From Paenibacillus terrae (lineage in GTDB: Bacteria; Bacillota; Bacilli; Paenibacillales; Paenibacillaceae), in the NCBI RefSeq assembly GCF_005217525.1, contig NZ_PNXQ01000016.1, positions 431,862-495,861 on the forward strand: 64,000 bases of DNA. Reading direction: 5' to 3'. The position numbers and the translations under genes were made by a program. Below are positions 18,369-26,868 of this stretch, one piece after another. The notes under the pieces were generated by a model that did not search any database, was not told the DNA's origin, and saw only the letters and a list, made by a program, of their open reading frames with translations. Position 1 is the first letter of the stretch, and each line of letters begins with the position of its first letter.

Positions 18369-18380
18369 GCGCACCTCCTT

Positions 18381-18645
18381 CGGATAGTTTCATCATAGAC
18401 AGAACGATAACACATCATTAGCAGCGTCAATTTCCCAACACGTTCACTCCTTCCGGCTTCCAAAAGCCTTATTCCGCATGATTGATTAAATCTTCATCAG
18501 CTTATATTCAATTATATAACTATACTCTATACAGTCAAACCACAAGCAATGTCAGAAAAATCGGTTTTCCCTAGCATTTAGGTCAGAAAGCTTCATTTTT
18601 CGCCTCTCACCACAAAGGAAGCAACTATATTTGAGAAAGTTTATA
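18381..18645. other. Intergenic region between CNNM gene and gerQ
   Basis: Apart from the leader-like ORF at its left edge and the gerQ terminator at its right edge, I recognise no gene, riboswitch or repeat here. It must contain the CNNM promoter, but no convincing -35/-10 pair stands out. Confidence 0.5.
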
Positions 18646-18686
18646 AACAAAATACATCCCCTGCCATCAGGCAGCGGATGTATTTT
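18646..18686 (-). terminator. Terminator downstream of gerQ
   Basis: On the minus strand AAAATACATCC and GGATGTATTTT pair with an inner CTGCC/GGCAG stem. Confidence 0.85.
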
Positions 18687-18702
18687 AATATATATGAAGG
18701 CA

Positions 18703-19155
18703 TCAGCGAACCGGGGATGTACCCGGATTCCCGATGACGCCGGGATATTGATACAGCAAAGGCTCATCAAAAGTAGCATAGTCCAGGTTTACCATAAGTA
18801 GAATGGTGCGTCTTCCGGTAGAAGGATCACTGATAATAATGTGGTCACGACCAGCCGCTTCCAAAATACCCTTGAAAATTTTTGCGTTCCATTCCCGGTT
18901 ATTTTCATAGGTCATATAAAAAGTACCCGTTTTGCCCAGATTCAGACGCAAAATATTTTCAATATAAGATTGCTCAAATTGTGGAGTCTGAGTCTGCACC
19001 ACTGTACCAGTCGGTGTCATTGCGCTACCACTATTGACATGAGGGGGAAAGCCGCTCATGGGCTGCATGGTTCCCATTGGAGCCAACCTAGGCCATTCGG
19101 GGTACCCGCCGCCAGCAGGATAAGAGACAGGACGGTAAGCTTGCTGTGTAATCAT
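18703..19155 (-). CDS. gerQ: Spore coat protein GerQ
   Basis: The 150-residue protein has a Pro/Gly-rich N-terminus and the GerQ core: SYIENILRLNLGK, YMTYENNREWNAKIFKG, then LEAAGRDHIIISDPSTGRR. In B. subtilis GerQ is a coat protein needed for proper function and location of the cortex hydrolase CwlJ, and becomes crosslinked by transglutaminase. Here cwlJ lies directly upstream on the same strand with 51 bases between, so the two are probably one sporulation operon. Start ATG 19155 follows TAGGAGGAATTAAC. Expression in the mother cell is inferred from the B. subtilis homologue. Confidence 0.93.
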   Translation of the reverse strand: MITQQAYRPVSYPAGGGYPEWPRLAPMGTMQPMSGFPPHVNSGSAMTPTGTVVQTQTPQFEQSYIENILRLNLGKTGTFYMTYENNREWNAKIFKGILEAAGRDHIIISDPSTGRRTILLMVNLDYATFDEPLLYQYPGVIGNPGTSPVR

Positions 19156-19206
19156 GTTAATTCCTCCTAAAATGGTTTTAAATCATCCAAACTCATTTGT
19201 TACGCT

Positions 19207-19629
19207 TTAATAGACGGCAGGACAATCCTGTACAGTCGGGCTAAAGAAGCAATGCGCTTTGTAACGGCCGGTGTTAGTCTGGTTATACCAGGTATCCGGA
19301 CAGTCCCCGGAAGGTCTGAAAAACCACAATGCATTCGAAGCCGGGCGAATCTTTTCCCCATTAATGACACGCCGGGCAAGACGAATGTCACGGTCACGGG
19401 CTCTTTGATAAAAGTACCCCTTTTGGGTAGCTTCAAATCCGCCGGGACTTTGAAACACCATGTCATTCATGAGGCGAATACCCTGAAAATCCAGGCAATT
19501 GGCCAAAATCCGATTTACTCCGACATTGCCGACCATGAGCATTCCCTGCTCTCCTTCTCCTTCAGCCTCTGCCCGCATAAGCCGGGCGAGTGTCCTTACA
19601 TCCTCTGAGTTGACATTAATAACAGCCAA
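19207..19629 (-). CDS. cwlJ: Spore cortex-lytic cell wall hydrolase CwlJ
   Basis: The 140-residue protein is a full-length SleB/CwlJ hydrolase domain without signal peptide, like B. subtilis CwlJ. Typical blocks are ARLMRAEAEGEGEQGML (with the catalytic Glu), VGNVGVNRI and ANALWFFRPSG-like NALWFF. It degrades muramic-lactam-containing cortex peptidoglycan during germination and is activated by Ca-dipicolinate. gerQ follows directly, the partner it needs in B. subtilis. The start is ATG-free: the frame begins with TTG at 19627-19629, preceded by AAGGAGGAGAGACG, and the residue run is AVINVNSEDVRTL. Confidence 0.93.
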   Translation of the reverse strand: MAVINVNSEDVRTLARLMRAEAEGEGEQGMLMVGNVGVNRILANCLDFQGIRLMNDMVFQSPGGFEATQKGYFYQRARDRDIRLARRVINGEKIRPASNALWFFRPSGDCPDTWYNQTNTGRYKAHCFFSPTVQDCPAVY

Positions 19630-19662
19630 CGTCTCTCCTCCTTGCTACTCAATCATATATCG

Positions 19663-19671
19663 TATCGTATG
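19663..19671 (-). promoter_or_regulatory. Possible mother-cell sigma -10 element before cwlJ
   Basis: On the minus strand CATACGATA matches the SigK -10 pattern CATANNNTA and partly that of SigE. An AC dinucleotide lies about 17 bases upstream. The position, 34 bases before the start, and the sporulation role of cwlJ support it, but the -35 is poor. Confidence 0.4.
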
Positions 19672-19702
19672 GTACAAATGCCCAATGGGTGACAGCGTGA
19701 GC

Positions 19703-19733
19703 GAAAAAAATAGCCCCGAAATTCGGGACTATC
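19703..19733 (-). terminator. Terminator downstream of SDR gene
   Basis: On the minus strand ATAGTCCCGAA pairs with TTCGGGGCTAT, followed by seven T. Confidence 0.88.
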
Positions 19734-19787
19734 CTGCAGCAACGTATCCTTATATGAAAATTAAGTCGCCCATGTTCAGCCTGATTG

Positions 19788-20537
19788 TCAGGGCTCATAA
19801 ATCATTTTTCGCGTCATACCGCCATCTACAACCAGATTTGTGCCTGTAACAAAGTCGTTGCCGGACTGGGTCAAATACAGACACGCCCGCGCGATGTCGG
19901 CAGGAGTTCCCACTCGGCCGGATGGATGCTGCTGATGGTCTTCGGGGCGTAGTTGCCCGTAATCCCCTGTCTCAATCCAACCCGGGCTAATACAGTTGAC
20001 CCGAATCCCATCCTTTCCTAGCGATATGGCCATCGCGTGTGTAAGGGCTGCAATGGCTCCTTTGGATGCTGCATAGGCTTCTGTATCCGGTTCTGACATA
20101 AAAGCCCGTGTCGAAGTCATATTGACCACAGAGCCACCTTCCGGGTTACGTTTCATCACCTTGGCCGCTTCTCGTGTGGCTATAAAGCAACTGCGTACAT
20201 TCGTATTCAAAATGTCGTCCCATTCCGCAACCGTTAACTCATATGGAGATTTCCATTTGGACACGCCTGCATTGTTAATCAGCGTATGAATGGTGCCATA
20301 TTCTTCTTCCGTGGCACGGATCAGCGCAACAATATCTTCTTCCTTACGCACATCACAGGGAACAAAGATCGCCTGATGCCCTTCATTCCGTGCCGCAGCC
20401 GCAACAGCTGCCCCTACTTCCTCATTGTGATCGGCAAATACAACCTTGGCACCCTTGCCAGCGTAGGCCAAAGCGATCTCTCTTCCGATCCCATGTGCCG
20501 CACCTGTAACGATAACAACTTGTCCCTCAAATGACAT
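19788..20537 (-). CDS. Short-chain dehydrogenase/reductase
   Basis: This 249-residue classical SDR has the nucleotide motif TGAAHGIGREIALAYAG, the NNAG motif in LINNAGVSKW, the catalytic Ser (NMTSTRAF) and Tyr-Lys in YAASKGAIAALTHA. The C-terminal loop INCISPGWIETG-like NCISPGWIETGDY is normal. The substrate cannot be predicted; relatives include 3-oxoacyl-ACP reductases and glucose dehydrogenases. I start at ATG 20537, which follows AGAGGAGGAATAAGC; the frame extends upstream but without a ribosome site. Single gene with its own terminator. Confidence 0.9.
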   Translation of the reverse strand: MSFEGQVVIVTGAAHGIGREIALAYAGKGAKVVFADHNEEVGAAVAAAARNEGHQAIFVPCDVRKEEDIVALIRATEEEYGTIHTLINNAGVSKWKSPYELTVAEWDDILNTNVRSCFIATREAAKVMKRNPEGGSVVNMTSTRAFMSEPDTEAYAASKGAIAALTHAMAISLGKDGIRVNCISPGWIETGDYGQLRPEDHQQHPSGRVGTPADIARACLYLTQSGNDFVTGTNLVVDGGMTRKMIYEP

Positions 20538-20611
20538 GCTTATTCCTCCTCTATACACTTCCCTAGTATATATGTACCAAAATGTGCTGCACAAGAAACA
20601 AGAACATCCCC

Positions 20612-20645
20612 CCTGGCCTGTTGTATTGCAGGGGGATGCCCATGA
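20612..20645 (-). terminator. Hairpin downstream of DUF2500 gene
   Basis: CATCCCCC and GGGGGATG form an 8-bp stem with a long loop. The T run on the minus strand (TTCTTGTTTCTTG) is broken, so termination is likely but not certain. Confidence 0.5.
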
Positions 20646-20668
20646 ATAAAGGGGGAATAAGCTTCTGT

Positions 20669-21064
20669 CTACATTTTAACCTGTTCCAAGCTATAGCGAT
20701 TGAGACGCTGGAACCCGATGTACCGTGTACCCTGAAAGGTAAGACGCCCCTCATCCCCCTCGGCACATTGACCATATTCTTCCCCGCTTACCTTGAATTC
20801 CATCCGGTCGCCGCTCTCTACCTCGAAGGTTACATAATAGAAAGTATAGGTACGAGTCCCTTGCTCCTCCTGTCGCCTCTGTTGGAGATGTGTCCTTCTG
20901 GCCGTAATTCGGGAACCGACCGTCAATACAGGCTGCTTTTTATTCCGGCTCCATTCCATGACTTCCTTCCCCGCAGACAGTACGACAATACCCAACACGA
21001 CTACGAAAAAAACGGGCAGTACCGTACCCAGCCAATCGAACATCCATAATGACTCAAATCCCAT
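20669..21064 (-). CDS. DUF2500 domain-containing membrane protein
   Basis: The 131-residue protein has one N-terminal membrane helix (VLPVFFVVVLGIVVLSAG) and a beta-rich C-terminal domain with TYYVTFEVE-like TFYYVTFEVESGDRMEFKV and GDEGRLTFQGTRYIGF, characteristic of DUF2500. Function of this family is unknown. I start at ATG 21064 because AGAGGAG lies 8 bases upstream; a GTG three codons earlier would abut that site. The helix likely anchors the beta domain to the cytoplasmic or outer face; the orientation is not clear. Confidence 0.75.
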   Translation of the reverse strand: MGFESLWMFDWLGTVLPVFFVVVLGIVVLSAGKEVMEWSRNKKQPVLTVGSRITARRTHLQQRRQEEQGTRTYTFYYVTFEVESGDRMEFKVSGEEYGQCAEGDEGRLTFQGTRYIGFQRLNRYSLEQVKM

Positions 21065-21189
21065 ACACCGCACTCCTCTCCGCCAGGCATTCCACAGGGA
21101 ACCGGCCGGGCATCCTCACATGACCTAAGCTTTCTGTAATAGTATATGTATGTTCCTGCCCAAATTTGATAGCAACCCTCAAGAACGCC

Positions 21190-21222
21190 AAGAGCCTCCG
21201 CGGAATGGTCCGGGAGGCTCAA
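21190..21222 (-). terminator. Hairpin between the Cys-rich gene and DUF2500 gene
   Basis: GAGCCTCC (21192-21199) pairs with GGAGGCTC (21213-21220). There is no T run on either strand, so it may be a weak or factor-dependent terminator for the Cys-rich gene. Confidence 0.4.
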
Positions 21223-21252
21223 CTTATGGCGATATCAGTATGATACATCTGT

Positions 21253-21435
21253 TTATACATGTACAAGCTGGAGATAACGTTGTGTCTCATTCAAAACTTC
21301 ATTTTCTTCTGCTTCGGCGTAACGCTCTGCACACTGCTTACAATCCTCTTCAGTCGTGCAGCCGTAGGCATCCTGGCAAGTGTAACAAAACTGAAGGTAG
21401 TATTGGGTTAACATTTGATCCTGATTCGCTCTCAT
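21253..21435 (-). CDS. Small cysteine-containing protein, unknown function
   Basis: From ATG 21435 the product is 60 residues; TAGGAGTG lies 6 bases upstream of this ATG, while an earlier in-frame ATA/ATG pair would overlap that site. The centre reads CYTCQDAYGCTTEEDCKQC, with five Cys in a C-x2-C-x5-C-x5-C-x2-C pattern that could bind zinc. The flanks are helical and acidic. I do not recognise the family. The clean Shine-Dalgarno and spacing argue for a real gene. Confidence 0.6.
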   Translation of the reverse strand: MRANQDQMLTQYYLQFCYTCQDAYGCTTEEDCKQCAERYAEAEENEVLNETQRYLQLVHV

Positions 21436-21539
21436 GATTATCACTCCTATCGTTGTTTACAGGTTCAGTATAACAGTGGCTCATCCAGTATATTGTGATT
21501 TTTTTCACATATTGTCGTATAAAATTTAAAATCTTAAAA

Positions 21540-21614
21540 AATAAAACGCCCTGTGTCTCTTCGCTGTATCTGCATGGCCTTTTGAGGACGTGCAGATACA
21601 GGGAAAAGCACAGG
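21540..21614 (-). terminator. Double-stem terminator downstream of YCF48-like lipoprotein gene
   Basis: CTGTATCTGCA (21564-21574) and TGCAGATACAG (21591-21601) form a perfect 11-bp stem, enclosed by CCTGTG/CACAGG. On the minus strand it is followed by GCGTTTTATTTTTTAAG. Confidence 0.8.
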
Positions 21615-21633
21615 ACAATCACCCTGGTGAAGG

Positions 21634-22884
21634 TTATAGGATCCTCCAGTTGGCACCGCCATCCGTCGTTTTCAGCAACAATGATTTCTTATCATCCAGA
21701 CGTTCCAGAAGCAGCCACCCTACCGTAGAAGAAGCGAAACGGAGCTTGACTGATCGAGGGTAATCCTTAAGCTTCGATGGCAATACTTTGCTGCCAGTAA
21801 GGGTTGTCCACGTCTTGCCCCCGTCCATCGTTCGCGTTATTCCCGCTGGGGTTACGATCCACCCTTCCTTATCATTTAGAAAAGTACGGCCGGGAATAAC
21901 GGTGTTTCTATTACTGAGCAGCCCCAAAGACACATGGTTCCATTGCATGCCTGCATCAGCAGTAAACAGTCCGCTATACTTTGTACCGCTGTCTAAATAA
22001 CAGAGAAGAGGAATCCAATACGAGGAACTATTTCCTTTAAAAGACTGCGGAGCTTCGGCTTTTGCTTGCGGACAACCCTGTATCTTGCTGGCTACCGGGG
22101 TCCAAGTCTTCCCTTGATTCGAAGTCTTATAAAGCTTAACACTGCTATCCAGATTAATTGCAACAAAACCCTGCTTGTTGCCATCAAAGCTCATTCCCGC
22201 CATGCTGCCCTGATCGGGCAGGCCCGAGCTTGACTCATTGGATGACAAGCCAGAACTTTGCGCAACTTTCTTCCATGTGGCTCCTCCATCAGTGGTATGA
22301 TACAACAACTTTTGTTGATTCTGCTCATTCAGGTTTGTAGACGCCATAATCCATCCGGTAGACGGATTTACATATTGTATCGAGCTCACATGCTCCCCGC
22401 TTGGGAGCGCTGAAATATCCCAGCTCTGTCCCCCATCAGCGGTTCTGAGGATGACGGTTGCGGTTTTGTCCAGATTTTGACGGACAACCCATCCATGCTG
22501 GGAATCGGTAAAGCTAATATCCTTCCCATATTCAAGCTTGTCTTGAAATTGAACGTTTTCGGAAGGAGAAATATTATTCCAGGTATATCCACCATCATGC
22601 GTATAATAGAGTCGAAGCTCATTACGAGTAACTCCCCAAACGAAACCTTTGGTATCATCAATCAGATGGAAATCAGCTATTCGTGTCTGAACTACATATT
22701 TGGCATTGGGATCGCCCACCTTCGGCGTCATTGGTGGATTTATAGTTATCGTTTGTCCCTGGTCATCCGGTTCCTCAACCGGAGGTTTGGTTACGGTTTC
22801 TGCGGGTTCGGAAGAACAGCTAGCCAGCAGGATACCTGTCAGCAGCAATACTCCCCCCAGGAGCGCACGCCAGCGCAGTTTCAT
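21634..22884 (-). CDS. Lipoprotein with YCF48/BNR-like beta-propeller repeats
   Basis: The 416-residue protein begins with a lipoprotein signal (LLGGVLLLTGILLASC; lipobox LASC). The mature part has repeated DGGxTW elements: THDGGYTWNNIS, TADGGQSWDISAL, TTDGGATWKKVA, TSNQGKTWTPVA, TMDGGKTWTTLT and TTDGGANWRIL. These are the Asp-box/YCF48 repeats of beta-propellers, also found in sialidases and in photosystem assembly factors. In Paenibacillus the role is unknown; a surface-bound sugar or protein-binding propeller is likely. I start at ATG 22884, where GAGGGGGGATC lies upstream; a longer frame is improbable because the signal peptide would be internal. Confidence 0.82.
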   Translation of the reverse strand: MKLRWRALLGGVLLLTGILLASCSSEPAETVTKPPVEEPDDQGQTITINPPMTPKVGDPNAKYVVQTRIADFHLIDDTKGFVWGVTRNELRLYYTHDGGYTWNNISPSENVQFQDKLEYGKDISFTDSQHGWVVRQNLDKTATVILRTADGGQSWDISALPSGEHVSSIQYVNPSTGWIMASTNLNEQNQQKLLYHTTDGGATWKKVAQSSGLSSNESSSGLPDQGSMAGMSFDGNKQGFVAINLDSSVKLYKTSNQGKTWTPVASKIQGCPQAKAEAPQSFKGNSSSYWIPLLCYLDSGTKYSGLFTADAGMQWNHVSLGLLSNRNTVIPGRTFLNDKEGWIVTPAGITRTMDGGKTWTTLTGSKVLPSKLKDYPRSVKLRFASSTVGWLLLERLDDKKSLLLKTTDGGANWRIL

Positions 22885-22990
22885 ATAAAGATCCCCCCTC
22901 GATGGCATGCGGTAATCCCGTGCCACAAGCTTATCTGAAACAGAATTATACCATAAACGACCTTATGTGACACTTTTCGCGCACTCATAC

Positions 22991-23036
22991 AAAAAAACCG
23001 GCCACCCTCCACGTAAGTGCAGGATGCCGGCTTTTT
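22991..23036 (-). terminator. Terminator downstream of amino acid permease gene
   Basis: On the minus strand AAGCCGGCATCCTGCAC pairs with GTGGAGGGTGGCCGGTT with small mismatches, followed by TTTTTTTGT. Confidence 0.85.
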
Positions 23037-23050
23037 AGCATTCAGACAAA

Positions 23051-24442
23051 TTAGGATTTACGGTTTAACAAACTTTTGTGATATCCATAGAAGATATAAA
23101 TCAGTAGACCCAGCAGAAGCCAAACGATAAATCCAATCCACGTGCTGATATGAAGCTGAAGCATCAAACCGACGCAAACCAGGGCACTCAAAAGCGGGAG
23201 CAACGGGACCCATGGTACGGTAAAGCCTCTTTTCAAATCCGGACGTCTCTTCCGCAGAACGATCACTCCAACCGATACGACAGCAAAAGCGAACAGGGTT
23301 CCGATACTCGTCAGGTTCGTCAATGCATGTAATGGAAAAAATCCACTAGCCAATGCGATGATGCTTCCGACCAGCCAAGTGCTTCGGATTGGTGTTTGAG
23401 TTTTGGAATTGATTTTAGATAAAAATACCGGTAACAAACCGTCACGCGACATCGAGAAAATTAACCGTGTCTGACCATACAATAGTACGAGCAAAACCGT
23501 GGTCATCCCGGCAATCGCACCGACAGAAATCAATCCTGCCGCGAAATCCTGATGGATAAAGCGTAAAGCAAACGCAACAGGATCATTTACCCCTAACTGC
23601 GTATAAGGCACCATTCCGGTAAGTACAACCGAAACCGCAATATACAGCACCGTACAAATCGCAAGCGAGGAAATAATACCAATTGGCATATTCCGCTGCG
23701 GATTACGTACCTCCTCTGCTGCCGTTGAAATGGCATCGAAACCCAAGTAAGCAAAAAATACGATTGCCGCGGCACTCAAAACACCGGAAAAACCATAGGG
23801 GAGAAACGGTGTCCAGTTAGCAGGCTTAACATAAAAAATTCCGATTCCGATAAACAGCAGCACGACTCCGACTTTGACACAAACCATAACGAAATTAAAT
23901 CGGACCGTTTCCTTGGCTCCGAGACTCAGCAGCAGTGTGATCAACATAATAATACACACAGCAGGCAGGTCAATAATGGTTCCCTTGGCTGAATCAAAGG
24001 CTGCGGTTAAAGCCAGTGGTAAATGTAAATCAAACCCAGCCAGCAAACCTTGAAAATAAGCAGACCAGCCACTGCTCACTGAGGCGGCCGCCACCCCGTA
24101 TTCCAGAATTAAGTCCCAACCCAGCACCCAGGCCAGAATTTCCCCAAACACAATATAGCTATACGCATAAGCGCTGCCAGCAGCGGGAACCGTAGATGAA
24201 AGCTCCGCATAGCACAGGGCTGCCAGCACGCAGGCAATTCCTGCAATAACAAAGGAGATCATCAGGCCTGGACCCGCATTTTCCGCTGCTGCCTTGCCTG
24301 TGATCACAAAAATCCCGGTACCGATGATACATCCTACACCCAGCATAGTCAGATCGAAGGCGCCCATCGTTCTCTTCAAGTGACTCGTCGTTCCATTCTC
24401 CTCATGCGGGAGCAACCCTGTCTTTTTTCGAAATAAGTCCAT
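23051..24442 (-). CDS. APC-family amino acid permease (YfnA-like)
   Basis: The 463-residue protein has 12 or more membrane helices and the APC motif GVGCIIGTGIFVITGKAAA near the N-terminus (about residues 35-55). FFAYLGFDAISTAAEEVRNP is the conserved loop of the cationic amino acid transporter (CAT) subfamily, as in B. subtilis YfnA. It probably imports amino acids by proton symport across the cytoplasmic membrane. Two start ATGs lie 6 bases apart; I choose 24442 because AGAGG is then 9 bases away rather than 3. It is a single gene with its own terminator. Confidence 0.88.
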   Translation of the reverse strand: MDLFRKKTGLLPHEENGTTSHLKRTMGAFDLTMLGVGCIIGTGIFVITGKAAAENAGPGLMISFVIAGIACVLAALCYAELSSTVPAAGSAYAYSYIVFGEILAWVLGWDLILEYGVAAASVSSGWSAYFQGLLAGFDLHLPLALTAAFDSAKGTIIDLPAVCIIMLITLLLSLGAKETVRFNFVMVCVKVGVVLLFIGIGIFYVKPANWTPFLPYGFSGVLSAAAIVFFAYLGFDAISTAAEEVRNPQRNMPIGIISSLAICTVLYIAVSVVLTGMVPYTQLGVNDPVAFALRFIHQDFAAGLISVGAIAGMTTVLLVLLYGQTRLIFSMSRDGLLPVFLSKINSKTQTPIRSTWLVGSIIALASGFFPLHALTNLTSIGTLFAFAVVSVGVIVLRKRRPDLKRGFTVPWVPLLPLLSALVCVGLMLQLHISTWIGFIVWLLLGLLIYIFYGYHKSLLNRKS

Positions 24443-24670
24443 AATCATAATCCTCTTTCCATAATGTCCTAGCGAATATTGCTACTGCAACGCTTTAGTG
24501 TGTGTCCCTGTCATCCGATTAATTATTAGCCAGCCCCTGTTTGAAGTCAAGGAGAAATGTCATATTTCTTTGCAGTGGAGGGCACATATACGGTAAACTA
24601 GGTTGGAAAGATAAATTTTGTATTATTAAAAATGAAAAGGTATACAACCCGAGAAGGAGATGAGGATTTT

Positions 24671-25600
24671 ATGAGCTTAAAACCTTACAAACGAAGCAGA
24701 GTGGCCATTGTCGGCATGGGAGCGGTCGGTACAACGACCGGTTACACCCTCCTGCTACGCCAACGCATGTCAGAACTTGTCTTTATTGACGTTAATGTCA
24801 AAAAGGCGCAGGGGGAAATGCTCGATATGAATCATGGGCTTCCCTTTCTCGGCGGTGTCAAAGTGTGGGCGGGTGATTATGAAGACTGCCGTGATGCGGA
24901 TATCATCATTGTTACAGCGGGCGCATCACAAAAACCGGGAGAAACACGCATTGATCTGCTCAAGCGTAATGCCGAAATTTTTGAAAGCATTATTGATAAT
25001 ATCGTCAAGGTAAACACACACGGCATTTTGCTGATCGCAACCAATCCAGTGGATATTCTCTCCTACATCTCCTGGAAACGTAGTGGCTGGCCTTCGAGCA
25101 GAGTTATCGGTTCGGGTACGCTGCTGGACAGCGCACGCTTCCGTTATTTGATTGGTAAGCAAAAGGGCATTGATCCTCGCAGCATCCACGCCCATATTAT
25201 TGGAGAACATGGCGATTCCGAGCTGCCTGTATGGAGCACGGCCAACATCGCAGGAACTCCATTGGAGCTGGGCGAAGAAACGAAAAATGAGATTTTTGAA
25301 AGTACCAAAAATGCAGCCTATGAAATTATAGATGCCAAAGGCGCGACTTCTTACGCCATCGGACTGGCTCTCGACCGGATCGTAGCCGCCATTCTGGGGG
25401 ACGAAGGGTCGGTACTTAATGTGTCCACTTTGCTGGAAGACTATAACGGAGTGTCTGACGTTTATCTAGGTGTTCCGAGTATCGTAGATCACAACGGTGT
25501 ACGCGAAATTTTAGATCTTCCACTGAATGACAAGGAACGTCAAGGGCTGCATCAATCTGCGGACAAGCTGAAAGATCAAATCAGTAAACTCAACTTGTAG
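24671..25600 (+). CDS. ldh: L-lactate dehydrogenase
   Basis: The 309-residue enzyme reduces pyruvate to L-lactate with NADH. It has the NAD-binding GMGAVGTTTGYTL, substrate Arg in GASQKPGETRIDLL, and the catalytic His motif GEHGDSELPVWS. The bulk of the sequence matches LDH rather than malate dehydrogenase: the substrate loop has Gln (GASQKPG), which selects pyruvate. I start at ATG 24671, after GAAGGAGATGAGGATTTT; an in-frame ATG at 24632 lies before this site. It is the only plus-strand gene between 13.8 and 28 kb and ends at a strong terminator. Confidence 0.93.
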   Translation: MSLKPYKRSRVAIVGMGAVGTTTGYTLLLRQRMSELVFIDVNVKKAQGEMLDMNHGLPFLGGVKVWAGDYEDCRDADIIIVTAGASQKPGETRIDLLKRNAEIFESIIDNIVKVNTHGILLIATNPVDILSYISWKRSGWPSSRVIGSGTLLDSARFRYLIGKQKGIDPRSIHAHIIGEHGDSELPVWSTANIAGTPLELGEETKNEIFESTKNAAYEIIDAKGATSYAIGLALDRIVAAILGDEGSVLNVSTLLEDYNGVSDVYLGVPSIVDHNGVREILDLPLNDKERQGLHQSADKLKDQISKLNL

Positions 25601-25623
25601 ATGAACAAACTGAAATTGTAGAC

Positions 25624-25671
25624 AAAAAGGGCCTCCAACAGCGGCGAAAATACCGTTGAGAGGCCCTTTGA
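25624..25671. terminator. Terminator between ldh and DUF3900 gene
   Basis: AAAGGGCCTC pairs with GAGGCCCTTT with an inner CGG/CCG stem. T-rich sequence follows on both strands. Confidence 0.85.
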
Positions 25672-25717
25672 TTATTTCATATAAGGAGTTCAGCTTATCG
25701 TAAACAGTTTATTCAGA

Positions 25718-26821
25718 TTACCAAGGCGGTGTATCGCCATCGGCAAACTCATCTTCTTGCTGGCGTTTCTCTTTCAAGCGCTCAGCCACCGTTTCGAACG
25801 ATTCCGGTTGAAGCAGCTCAATCGGTGAAAAGCCTTTTTCAAACGTAAATGCGTCGCCTTCAATGATAAGCGCGTATCTATCATGCAGCTTCGTAATATG
25901 CAGCTTGGCCCCAAAGTCGGACAGCAGTCCACGTACAGCCGTATCATCCAGCTTGAAGCGAACTTCAATTTCCGGTTTTAGCTCAACAATATGCTGTGCA
26001 GCCTCTACGACCTGAAGGGGTTCCCATTTTCCTTGCAAATCCCGTTTTTCACTGGCCGCCCACAGCTCCAGATCACGTTCCTCTTGCTGTCTTTCCTCAT
26101 TGGAAGCATCTGGCCATTTCGTCTCTACATAGTTCTGTACGAAGCCCATGACATGCTCATTAACGATTTCTGGCATGGATTGCTCGTAGGTCACAAATTT
26201 CAGAAAATCCTCAAAATACCGGGCATGCGAGGACTGGTGAATTTTAAGCTCCCACTCATCGTTCATCCCCTCCTCCAGCATGTAAGGATACATGATGGAT
26301 TTCATATTACGGGCTGAAATGGCCATTTCGACCTCACTGACCAGACTGCTTTCGGTAATCCGGGCAATCTTAGGTTCAAAATCACATTTGAGCACAAAAA
26401 TAAACGGATCATCGGAGTGTGTATTCAAGGTAGCCTGTACAATGATCAACGCTCCGCCGCGTACCGCGCTCGTATCCAGATACATTCGCACCAGATCGTC
26501 GCAGGCATTTTTAAAATCCTCCTTATCCTCTGCTGCCCGCAGCCGGGCGAACATATTGAAATTCGGATTACTGCTCAGTTCATGCTCCGGTTCGACGATA
26601 AAGCGGCCAATTTTGGTCGGTGCCTGCTCTGTGCTCGGATTTTTCTCGACCTTCCGCTTGCTAATGCGGGCAAATTCCCCATCCAGGAATTTCTTAACAT
26701 CGCTCTCGTCATAATCATAGTCATCCATCGTAGCGTAATGCTTGTAGGACTTACCGCCCAGTCCTTCTTTTCCATCCACCTGAATTACAAAAAAAGATAA
26801 AAAGTCCACTTGAAAGTTCAT
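25718..26821 (-). CDS. DUF3900 domain-containing protein
   Basis: The 367-residue soluble, acidic protein matches the DUF3900 family of Bacillales. Features are MNFQVDFLSFFVIQVDG at the start, SAVRGGALIIVQATLN in the middle, and a charged C-terminus. No signal peptide or membrane segment is present. The function is unknown. Start ATG 26821 follows AAGGAGCGTATGGAACGAAA. It is the last ordinary gene before the AT-rich Xer-site region; site A begins 104 bases upstream of its start codon. Confidence 0.8.
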   Translation of the reverse strand: MNFQVDFLSFFVIQVDGKEGLGGKSYKHYATMDDYDYDESDVKKFLDGEFARISKRKVEKNPSTEQAPTKIGRFIVEPEHELSSNPNFNMFARLRAAEDKEDFKNACDDLVRMYLDTSAVRGGALIIVQATLNTHSDDPFIFVLKCDFEPKIARITESSLVSEVEMAISARNMKSIMYPYMLEEGMNDEWELKIHQSSHARYFEDFLKFVTYEQSMPEIVNEHVMGFVQNYVETKWPDASNEERQQEERDLELWAASEKRDLQGKWEPLQVVEAAQHIVELKPEIEVRFKLDDTAVRGLLSDFGAKLHITKLHDRYALIIEGDAFTFEKGFSPIELLQPESFETVAERLKEKRQQEDEFADGDTPPW

Positions 26822-26868
26822 TTTCGTTCCATACGCTCCTTTTCAGGCATGTACGCGTAATTATATCA

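Noticed and set aside
18335..18400. Magnesium riboswitch (M-box) before the CNNM gene
   Set aside because: The conserved M-box sequence is not visible; only a small hairpin and short ORF are present.
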